DNA from: an uncultured Lachnospiraceae bacterium
GTDB lineage: Bacteria; Bacillota; Clostridia; Lachnospirales; Lachnospiraceae
Direction of reading: 5' to 3'
Assembly: GCA_947382415.1 (NCBI GenBank)
Contig: CANCYO010000021.1
Location: forward strand, 1 to 41,027
DNA: 41,027 nucleotides
The first letter of the stretch is position 1. Every line of letters begins with the position of its first letter. Below are positions 14,757 through 22,039 of the stretch, one piece after another. The notes under the pieces are model-generated. The model had not been told where the DNA came from and ran no database searches. It saw nothing but the letters and a program-made list of their open reading frames with translations. The position numbers were made by a program, and so were the translations under genes.

Positions 14757-14785
14757 AAGATAGCATTGTTGCGGGAATTTGTCAA
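14757..14785 (-). promoter_or_regulatory. Sigma-A promoter of the GntR-ABC operon
   Basis: On the minus strand: -35 TTGACA (14785-14780), 17-nt spacer, -10 TATCTT (14762-14757). Confidence 0.7.
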
Positions 14786-14858
14786 TAGACAGTCGAATGT
14801 TAAGAAAATGTTACAAGAAATAAAGAAAAAGCGGAGATTATTTCATAAAATCTTAAGG

Positions 14859-14886
14859 TGCAATTTAATACCATATGTTGTATACT
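14859..14886 (+). promoter_or_regulatory. Possible promoter of the seven-gene transport operon
   Basis: TGCAAT (14859-14864), 16-nt spacer, TATACT (14881-14886). The -10 is reasonable and the -35 weak, hinting at an activator. The 301-nt gap 14653-14953 contains this, the GntR promoter and operator, and no supported gene. Confidence 0.4.
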
Positions 14887-14953
14887 AGCCTTGTGATCAC
14901 TAACAAGATTTATTTTTTATTTCACATTTATATTGCGGGAGGTTTTGAAAACG

Positions 14954-17335
14954 ATGATCAGATCTAATAGAAAGAGAAAGGCTGCAAAGCTTCTGACATA
15001 TGTCCTGCTGGCTTCCATGGTTGTCTCGCTGGCGGCCTGCGGTGGCAAAAAGCAGGGTAACGGGGATAACGGTGACAAACAAAACGGCGGAAATAATAAG
15101 ACCGGGGAACAGAAAGAATTTGTGTGGGTGCCTGAGTTTGTAAAAGCAGGTAAGGACAGCAGCTTCTATAACGCAAAGCTCAACGGGGATTACTTATATT
15201 ATATGGATTACCAATGGGATGAGGAGACGCTGACAAGCAGCACGACGCTCTCCTCCGTCTCGATCCTGGACGGTTCCGCGGGGCCGCAGATACCGCTCAC
15301 AAAAAAGGCGGACGGTGAGGCCAAAGAGGACGGCAAGGAGGACGACAGCAGTTCTAACCGCAATTATTCTCAATTCCAGTTGGATGAAGAAGGCAATCTG
15401 ATCGTCGTGGAGGAAGTGACTCACTGGAGCGAGGATAATTATACGCAGGAGCATTATCTGTGCAAATACAATGCTCAGGGAGAAAAGTTATACGATCAGG
15501 ATTTTTCCAACCGTATGGACGAGAATAACAGTTGGATCCGTTCTCTTGCGCTTGATGGTCAGGGAAGAGTTTATCTGGCCTGCGATTCCCTGATTCTGCT
15601 GTTTGACGCGGAAGGGAATTTTGGCGGTTCCATTCCGATCGACAGCGGAGTCTGGATGCGGGGCATGGGTGTCGGTAAGGACGGAAAAATGTATATCTCG
15701 CTGGATTCACAGGGCAGCAACAAGACCGTTCTGCGGGAGATCGATTTCGAGGGCAAAGCCCTGGGGAAGACTTATAACGATTATATAAACAGCAACTCAG
15801 AAAGCCTCTCCAGAGGTGTGGAAAAAGATTTTCTGGACTATAACAGCAACGGCGTCTGGGAATACGATATGGAGACTCAGAAAGCCGAGCAGCTCTTTGA
15901 CTGGCTGGACTGTGATATTGACGGCAGTTATGTGCAGCTTGTATATGCTCTGGAGGATGGCCGTATTATGGCGGCAACCTACAATTGGGATTCTCAGGAG
16001 GCCGAGATTGCGCTGCTCACCAAGAAGCCCTCGGCAGAGGTGCCGCAGAAGACTACGCTTGTGGTGGGAGCGCTCACTTATGACTATAATGTGCGGCGTG
16101 CTGCCGTTGCCTTCAACAAGAGCAACGACCTATATCACATCAGCCTCAAAAATTATTTTGACTACAATGATGTGGTCTACAGTGGGGAAACCAACAATTA
16201 TAGTGAAGTGATGAGTGATGCGCTGACCCGCATGAACAATGACATTACTTCCGATAATTGCCCGGATCTTCTGGTGTTAGGAGGTCTGGATGCGTCCAAA
16301 TATGCGGCAAAGGGTGTGTTTGAGGATCTGAATGCGTATCTTGAGAAGAGTACGGTGGTGAGCCGCGACGACTTCTTTGAAAATATTCTGGAGGCCTATA
16401 CCTACGACGATGTTTTGGTGGGCATATCCAAGACCTTTGAACTGACCACTGTCTGCGGCAAGGCTTCACAGGTAGGCAAAGAGCCGGGATGGACGCTGGC
16501 GGAGGTATTGGACTATGCGAATCAGCATCCCGATGCGGAGCTCTTTGCCAATTTCACCAAGAGCCGTGCACTTGAGGCAATGCTTCAGTATAATCAGGAC
16601 GACTTTGTGGACTGGGAGAGCGGAAAGTGTTCTTTCGATCAGCAGGATTTTATAAATATTCTGGAATTTGCCAGCCGTTTCCCTGACGAGTACAAGTATG
16701 ATGAGGATCAGCCCTCCTATCCCAGACGTATCGCTGCGGGAGAGGTTCTGCTGGATGCGACATATATCTACGATTTTGACAGTATTCAGCTTGCGGACGC
16801 TATCTATGAAGGGGATTTAACATTTATCGGTTATCCCAATTCCGCCGGCGAGAGCGGGACCTATTTTACCATGAGTTCCGCAGTAGCCATCACCAATAAG
16901 TGTTCGGATAAGGATGGTGCCTGGACCTTTATCGAACACTGGCTGACAAGCGAGGAGGAGCGCTACAGCTCAGGCTTCTCCAGCAACAAAAAGACGTTTG
17001 CCGAGGCGAAGGCAAAGGCCACCGAGATCAAGTATGTACTGGACGAAAACGGCGAGAAAATACTGGATGAAAACGGTGAGCCCATTGTGGAAGGCGCTGG
17101 CGGCGGTATCGGTTACGGAGACTGGGATTATACGTACCATGTCACCACCGAGGAGGAGGCCGACAGGCTGGAAGAGCTGATCAAGATCGCAAAGCCGATC
17201 AAGGGTTCGGATACGCAGATCATGAATATCATTAAGGAGGAATCGGAAGCCTTCTTTAAAGGACAGCGCACGGCCGCAGACGTGGCGGGTATTATCCAGA
17301 ACCGCGTTCAGGTCTATGTGAACGAGAATATGTAA
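14954..17335 (+). CDS. Giant solute-binding lipoprotein with N-terminal propeller-like domain (paralogue 1)
   Basis: 793 residues, about twice a normal sugar-binding protein. ATG at 14954 with GGGAGG 11 nt upstream; the frame also has a TTG at 14933 without a site. Signal peptide with lipobox LAAC, lipidated Cys29. Residues ~60-370 show repeated strand/turn units (FDAEGNFGGSIPID, MGVGKDGKMYISLDSQG, ALDGQGRVYLACD) like a beta-propeller. From ~375 onwards it is a type-1 extracellular solute-binding domain (TLVVGALTYDYNVRRAAVAF, MNNDI, PDLLVLGG, FVDWESGKCSF). Ends DVAGIIQNRVQVYVNEN. First gene of the operon with two sugar-type permeases. The ligand is unknown, presumably a carbohydrate. Confidence 0.85.
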   Translation: MIRSNRKRKAAKLLTYVLLASMVVSLAACGGKKQGNGDNGDKQNGGNNKTGEQKEFVWVPEFVKAGKDSSFYNAKLNGDYLYYMDYQWDEETLTSSTTLSSVSILDGSAGPQIPLTKKADGEAKEDGKEDDSSSNRNYSQFQLDEEGNLIVVEEVTHWSEDNYTQEHYLCKYNAQGEKLYDQDFSNRMDENNSWIRSLALDGQGRVYLACDSLILLFDAEGNFGGSIPIDSGVWMRGMGVGKDGKMYISLDSQGSNKTVLREIDFEGKALGKTYNDYINSNSESLSRGVEKDFLDYNSNGVWEYDMETQKAEQLFDWLDCDIDGSYVQLVYALEDGRIMAATYNWDSQEAEIALLTKKPSAEVPQKTTLVVGALTYDYNVRRAAVAFNKSNDLYHISLKNYFDYNDVVYSGETNNYSEVMSDALTRMNNDITSDNCPDLLVLGGLDASKYAAKGVFEDLNAYLEKSTVVSRDDFFENILEAYTYDDVLVGISKTFELTTVCGKASQVGKEPGWTLAEVLDYANQHPDAELFANFTKSRALEAMLQYNQDDFVDWESGKCSFDQQDFINILEFASRFPDEYKYDEDQPSYPRRIAAGEVLLDATYIYDFDSIQLADAIYEGDLTFIGYPNSAGESGTYFTMSSAVAITNKCSDKDGAWTFIEHWLTSEEERYSSGFSSNKKTFAEAKAKATEIKYVLDENGEKILDENGEPIVEGAGGGIGYGDWDYTYHVTTEEEADRLEELIKIAKPIKGSDTQIMNIIKEESEAFFKGQRTAADVAGIIQNRVQVYVNENM

Positions 17336-17351
17336 ACCAGAGGTACTTGTT

Positions 17352-18239
17352 TTGAAAAAGGGAAGAAGAACGAACAAAGTGATCAGGAAGCGCAAGTTTA
17401 GCTCGGGGCTGTTTATAGCCCCAAGCTTTCTTGGCGTACTGGTCTTTTTTCTGGTACCCTTTATAGTGGTGGTGTTTTATTCCATGGTGGATAATCCCAT
17501 CAGCGCTAATTTTGTGGGTCTGAAGAATTTTTCGCAGGTGATAAAAAACGCAGCGTTTCGGACTGCGGTGGGCAATACTGCCCGGTTTTCCGTGATTGCG
17601 GTGCCCCTGTCCGTGGTATTGTCTTTGATGCTGGCCATCGTGCTGGAGGCAAAGCTGCCATTCAGAAGTCAGTTCAGGACCTTTTTCCTCAGCCCCATGA
17701 TGGTGCCGGTGGCGTCCGTGGTGCTGATCTGGCAGGTGCTGTTTCACTATAATGGAGCAGTGAACGATGTGCTGGGCGTGTTCGGGATTGACAAGATAGA
17801 CTGGTTTAAGTCGGACTATTCAACCATTGTTATAGTTGTTCTGTTTCTGTGGAAGAATCTGGGATATAATATGATTCTGTTTATGGCGGCCCTGGCCAGC
17901 GTTCCCAAGGACATTCTGGAGGTGGCGAGGCTTGAGAGTGCAACGCCGCTGCAGACCTTTTTCTATATTAAGATCAGGTATCTGTCCTCCACCATATTGT
18001 TTGTGACGATCATGTCCCTGATCAGCTCCTTTAAGATATTCCGTGAGATTTACCTTCTGACTACGGATTATCCCCACGACTCTATCTATATGCTGCAGCA
18101 TTATATGAACAATAAGTTCAGGAATCTGGATTATCAGACGCTGTCCGCAGCGGCAATCCTCATGTCCCTGGTGATGATCGTGCTTATCGGAGCCTTGTTT
18201 ATCATAGAGAATCATTTTGGAAAGGATGTAGAAGGGTAG
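17352..18239 (+). CDS. MalF-type ABC sugar permease
   Basis: 295 residues, TTG start at 17352 with AGAGG 8 nt upstream; no ATG alternative keeps the N-terminus. About six transmembrane segments (SGLFIAPSFLGVLVFFLVPF, FSVIAVPLSVVLSLMLAIVL, MVPVASVVLIWQVLF and others). The cytoplasmic EAA loop is degenerate (PKDILEVARLESATPLQTFF) compared with EAAxxDGA. In CUT1 importers the MalF/LplB type pairs with a MalG type, encoded 4 nt downstream. No ATPase gene is linked; such importers often share an MsmK-like ATPase from elsewhere. Confidence 0.88.
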   Translation: MKKGRRTNKVIRKRKFSSGLFIAPSFLGVLVFFLVPFIVVVFYSMVDNPISANFVGLKNFSQVIKNAAFRTAVGNTARFSVIAVPLSVVLSLMLAIVLEAKLPFRSQFRTFFLSPMMVPVASVVLIWQVLFHYNGAVNDVLGVFGIDKIDWFKSDYSTIVIVVLFLWKNLGYNMILFMAALASVPKDILEVARLESATPLQTFFYIKIRYLSSTILFVTIMSLISSFKIFREIYLLTTDYPHDSIYMLQHYMNNKFRNLDYQTLSAAAILMSLVMIVLIGALFIIENHFGKDVEG

Positions 18240-18243
18240 AGAT

Positions 18244-19206
18244 ATGTCGGAAGAGATCAGTCGTATTCCTGCCCCGGGGACGGAGACAGGGAACAAGAAT
18301 AAACGGAGAAGGCTTCAGGGGAAAAAGGTGTGGGCGGTCACCAAGATTGCGATAGCCACAGCTATTGCGGCAGGTTTTGCGATCCTGTTTTTGATGCCCA
18401 TTGTGTTGACCATCACCAATTCCTTTATGTCATCCTCGGAGATCTCCGCCAACTACGGTTCCGTGTTTGCGGTGAATGAGAACGGCGGAAAGGTTTATAT
18501 TGCGGAGAAGGTAAATTTAAAGTTTATACCTGATATGGTGTCCTTCTCGCAGTATATTACGGTGCTTTTCAAGAGCCCGGAATATCTGCTGAAATTTTGG
18601 AACTCTGTGATACTGGCAGGCCCCATTGTGTTGTTTCAGTTGACGGTGGCGGCGCTTGCGTCCTATGGTTTTGCCAGATACTCAGGCAAGATCCGGAGCA
18701 TTATTTTCTTTTCGTATGTGATATTGATGCTGATGCCCTATCAGGTGACGCTGGTACCCAACTATCTGGTGGCGGAATGGCTCCATCTTCTGGACAGTTA
18801 CTGGGCCATCTGGCTGCCGGGGATTTTCTCCCCGTTTGCGGTGTATCTGCTGACCAAATTCATGAAACGAATACCTTATTCGGTCATAGAGGCGGCCCAG
18901 ATAGACGGGGCGGGAGAGTGGCAGATATTCAGACGAATCTGTCTGCCGCTGTGCAAGGGAGCCCTCTGTTCCGCGGCGATCCTGGTATTTATCGATTACT
19001 GGAATATGGTGGAACAGCCGCTGATCCTTTTGTCAGATGCGGAGACGCATCCGCTGTCCGTGTTCCTGAGCAAGATCAACGCGGGTGATGTGGGACTGGC
19101 GTTTGCGGTGGCCACCATCTATATGGTGCCGAGCCTTCTGATCTTCCTCTATGGGGAGGAATATCTGGTGGACGGCATCACTTATCAGGGCGGAATCAAA
19201 GGATAA
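18244..19206 (+). CDS. MalG-type ABC sugar permease
   Basis: 320 residues. A basic N-terminal tail (NKNKRRRLQGKK) precedes TM1 (IATAIAAGFAILFLMPIVL). An extracytoplasmic insert of ~60 residues (NYGSVFAVNENGGKVYIAEK) lies between TM1 and TM2 and is longer than in MalG-like proteins I know. A good EAA loop is present: VIEAAQIDGAGEWQIFRRI. Partner of the preceding permease. Confidence 0.9.
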   Translation: MSEEISRIPAPGTETGNKNKRRRLQGKKVWAVTKIAIATAIAAGFAILFLMPIVLTITNSFMSSSEISANYGSVFAVNENGGKVYIAEKVNLKFIPDMVSFSQYITVLFKSPEYLLKFWNSVILAGPIVLFQLTVAALASYGFARYSGKIRSIIFFSYVILMLMPYQVTLVPNYLVAEWLHLLDSYWAIWLPGIFSPFAVYLLTKFMKRIPYSVIEAAQIDGAGEWQIFRRICLPLCKGALCSAAILVFIDYWNMVEQPLILLSDAETHPLSVFLSKINAGDVGLAFAVATIYMVPSLLIFLYGEEYLVDGITYQGGIKG

Positions 19207-19279
19207 AACGGATATAATCAGACAGAGACATATAGATTAGATAGATTCAGATAGCATTAGAAAGGCAAGGGGAGGAACA

Positions 19280-20953
19280 ATGAACGAGAAGAGTAACAAA
19301 AAGAGAGAATGGGTCAAGACCGCAGCGATCGTATTCCTGAGTGTGCTATTGGTGCTCACCTTTTTTTCCAATACGATCATGAATTACTCTCTGCCGGAGG
19401 TGGCGACGCAATATGTGGAGTCCAGCAGCATTACGGCGAAGATTCGCGGAAACGGCGTTGTGGAGAGCGGAGACCCCTACAGTGTGAAATTAAAGACTAC
19501 CGGAGACAGCAATGCCACGGGTGTCTATGAAGTGCAGTCAGTGGAGGTGAGAAAAGGAGACACGGTACAGAAGGGCGATGCGCTGTGCTATCTGGCCTCC
19601 AGTGAGAATACGGAGATGAAGGCTCTGAGGAAACAGTGGGAGGACAAAGTCCGCGATGTGGAGGTGCGCGTTGTGGAGGGAACTCTTTCCAGTTCTGTTC
19701 TGTCTCATGTCAGGAGCGGAAACCTTGCTTCCATGACTACTTATCAGAATCAGATCAAAGATAAGGACGCGGAGATCGAACGGCTCAAGAATGAGCTGCA
19801 GGAGGCGAAAGATACGCTGCAGGCATGGCAGGATCAGAAGGGCGGCAAGGTAAGCACTACAAAGGAGAAAAAAAAGCTGGATGAGGCCAAGGCGGCCTAC
19901 GACGAGGTAAACGATGTTGTGGAGGCGGCCAAGGCGGATATCGAAGGCTGGGAGAAGGAGATCGAGGAAAACAACCGCAAGAAGCAGGATTATGAGGACG
20001 GAAAGCAAAATGCGGACGGAACGCCTGCGGTGACTCTGGAGGAGTATAATGCGGCTATTCAAAATAATACGATCCTCGAGAACAGAATTCAGAAAAAGAA
20101 AGATGAGATCGCCGCGGACGAGGCGAAGCTCCCCGATCTGAAGAAGGCTCTTGACAAGGCTCAGAAGGCTTATGACAACAAGGCCAACGACAAGGCGGAG
20201 GATATAGAGGACGAGATTTCGGACTGGACCAAGGAAGTGGAAAAGCGGGAGGAGAGGCTGACTGAGGCCAAGGAATCCAAAGAGCGGATGGTTGATGATC
20301 TGAAGGTGGAACAGGAATTTGCCAAACTGCAGGAGGAGATGGCTGAGCAGCAGGGCGAGTCGGTGGACGGCATGGTGACTGCGCCGGTGTCGGGGAGCAT
20401 TATCGATGTGAATGTGAAGTCCGGCGAGGACACGCCCGGAAACGGAGTGCTCTTTACGATCCAGCCGGAGGGCAAGGGCTATACCATGCAGTTTTCCGTC
20501 ACCAATGAACAGGCAAAGCGTCTGTCGGTAGGGGATCAGGCGGAATTGGTAAATTCCTGGCGCTATGACGATGTGAGCGTGACGCTCTCAAGCATCAAGC
20601 CGGACAAGGAAGATCCCAGTCAGAAAAAGATGTTGACCTTTGACGTCACGGGAAGCGTTACGGCAGGCCAGTCCCTGAATGTATCTGTGGGGCAAAAGAG
20701 CGCCAATTATGATCTGACCGTGCCCAACAGCGCTATCCGGGAAGACAATAACGGCAAATTTATTCTCACGCTGGAGACCAAGAGCACGCCGCTTGGCAAC
20801 CGCTATATCGCCACCCGTGTGGATGTGGAGGTGCTGGCCAGCGACGACAACCGTTCAGCTATCAGCGCGCCGCTCTACGGTTACGAATATGTCATCACCA
20901 CTTCCACGGCTCCCGTAGAGGCGGGTAAGCAGGTGAGACTTGCCAATAATTAA
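19280..20953 (+). CDS. HlyD/MacA-like membrane-fusion adaptor with long coiled coil
   Basis: 557 residues. A single N-terminal membrane segment (TAAIVFLSVLLVLTFFSNTI) is followed by half of a biotinyl-lipoyl-like domain (VQSVEVRKGDTVQKGDALCYL). A very charged coiled-coil hairpin of ~200 residues (about 140-350) leads to the second half (VDGMVTAPVSGSIIDVNVKSG) and a beta-barrel/membrane-proximal region. This is the order of periplasmic adaptors used by exporters such as MacAB or HlyBD. In a monoderm cell it would span the wall. GGGGAGGAACA before the ATG is a strong ribosome binding site. Finding an export adaptor inside a sugar-importer-like operon is unusual. The 73-nt gap upstream holds AT-rich ATAGATT-like repeats and no terminator. 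Confidence 0.85.
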   Translation: MNEKSNKKREWVKTAAIVFLSVLLVLTFFSNTIMNYSLPEVATQYVESSSITAKIRGNGVVESGDPYSVKLKTTGDSNATGVYEVQSVEVRKGDTVQKGDALCYLASSENTEMKALRKQWEDKVRDVEVRVVEGTLSSSVLSHVRSGNLASMTTYQNQIKDKDAEIERLKNELQEAKDTLQAWQDQKGGKVSTTKEKKKLDEAKAAYDEVNDVVEAAKADIEGWEKEIEENNRKKQDYEDGKQNADGTPAVTLEEYNAAIQNNTILENRIQKKKDEIAADEAKLPDLKKALDKAQKAYDNKANDKAEDIEDEISDWTKEVEKREERLTEAKESKERMVDDLKVEQEFAKLQEEMAEQQGESVDGMVTAPVSGSIIDVNVKSGEDTPGNGVLFTIQPEGKGYTMQFSVTNEQAKRLSVGDQAELVNSWRYDDVSVTLSSIKPDKEDPSQKKMLTFDVTGSVTAGQSLNVSVGQKSANYDLTVPNSAIREDNNGKFILTLETKSTPLGNRYIATRVDVEVLASDDNRSAISAPLYGYEYVITTSTAPVEAGKQVRLANN

Positions 20954-20968
20954 GGAGCATTAAGGGAT

Positions 20969-22039
20969 ATGAAGAGGTTGATACTGAGCATTACCGGAGG
21001 GGTATCTTTTCTGGTGTTTCTGATCCTGTTTGCGGTGACCGGGTATATGGCGTCGTCCCTGACGGAACAGCGGATGGCCGGGCGTTGGAGCGAGAAGGGC
21101 GGCGTGGCGCAGATCAGTTGCTTTTTCTCTGCAAATGCACGTGTGACGGAAGACTCCCTGCGGGAGTTTGAACACTCACTGGAAAGCTATCTGCAGGAGG
21201 CGTCCATTGTCCAGGAGTCGGAGAATCCGGGCGCCAGGCTCTGGGCTGACGCCTACAGTGCTGATGGCAAGATCACCATCAGCAGCGATACCGGAAGAGT
21301 GGAGGCTGACGCCTTGGGCATCGGCGGGGATTTCTTCCTGTTCCATCCCCAGAAGCTCCTCTATGGGGCGTATTTTTCGGGAAATGATCTCAATCAGGAC
21401 TATTGCGTTATCGACGAGGACGCGGCGTGGCAGCTATTTGGCTCCAATGATGTGGCGGGTATGATGGTCTATATAGCCGGTGTGCCGCATATAGTATCCG
21501 GGGTGATCGAGCGCCCCGAGGGCAGGATGGTGGAAAAGGCGGGACTGGACACTACCCGTGTGTATGTCTCCCTCAGTACACTGGAAGAATATGGAGAAAG
21601 CCGGGGAATCAATCATTATGAGATTGTCATGCCCAATCCGGTGAAGGAGTTTGCGCTGAAGCATGTGAAGGAACAACTGGGGAGCGACGAGCGGGAGACG
21701 GAGGTGCTGGAGAATACTTCCCGTTTCAATCTCCTGAACCGCCTGAAAGTGATCGGCTCTTTTGGGACGCGTTCCATGAACGGCCGGGCCATCATCTATC
21801 CTTATTGGGAGAATGTGGCCAGAGGCTATGAAGATATTATAGGTATGCTCACGGTATTTATGCTGCTCTTTTTGCTGTACCCGTCCGTTCTGGTTCTGAT
21901 CGCTTTTGTTTATTGGTGGCGGCACAAGGGCTGGACATTAAAGGATGTGTGGCATAAGATAAAAGACAAACTGGAGCGCTTCGGGGAGAAGCAGTATGCC
22001 CGAAGGCACAGGAAAAAAGGTGAGGAGGAATTGTTATGA
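20969..22039 (+). CDS. MacB periplasmic-core-like protein with only two membrane segments
   Basis: 356 residues. TM1 (~5-27, LSITGGVSFLVFLILFAVTGYM), then a ~255-residue extracytoplasmic region with MacB_PCD character (ADALGIGGDFFLFHPQKLLYG, VIDEDAAWQLFGSNDVAGMMVYI, PHIVSGVIERPEG, TRVYVSLSTLEEYG), then one C-terminal TM (~285-310) and a basic tail. Normal MacB/FtsX-type permeases have four TMs with three after the core; here two are missing with no sign of frameshift or truncation. It follows the adaptor gene by 15 nt and overlaps the next gene by 4 nt (ATGA). The likely partner is the HlyD-like adaptor. The family assignment is by motif impression and should be checked. Confidence 0.7.
   Translation: MKRLILSITGGVSFLVFLILFAVTGYMASSLTEQRMAGRWSEKGGVAQISCFFSANARVTEDSLREFEHSLESYLQEASIVQESENPGARLWADAYSADGKITISSDTGRVEADALGIGGDFFLFHPQKLLYGAYFSGNDLNQDYCVIDEDAAWQLFGSNDVAGMMVYIAGVPHIVSGVIERPEGRMVEKAGLDTTRVYVSLSTLEEYGESRGINHYEIVMPNPVKEFALKHVKEQLGSDERETEVLENTSRFNLLNRLKVIGSFGTRSMNGRAIIYPYWENVARGYEDIIGMLTVFMLLFLLYPSVLVLIAFVYWWRHKGWTLKDVWHKIKDKLERFGEKQYARRHRKKGEEELL

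Noticed and set aside
14697..14888. 63-codon plus-strand frame between the GntR gene and the binding-protein gene
   Set aside because: It overlaps the GntR promoter and operator, lacks a ribosome binding site, and has a low-complexity Lys-rich composition.
19207..19279. CRISPR-like or regulatory repeats in the ATAGATT-rich gap
   Set aside because: Units are short, irregular and without spacers. No CRISPR array is visible anywhere in the window.
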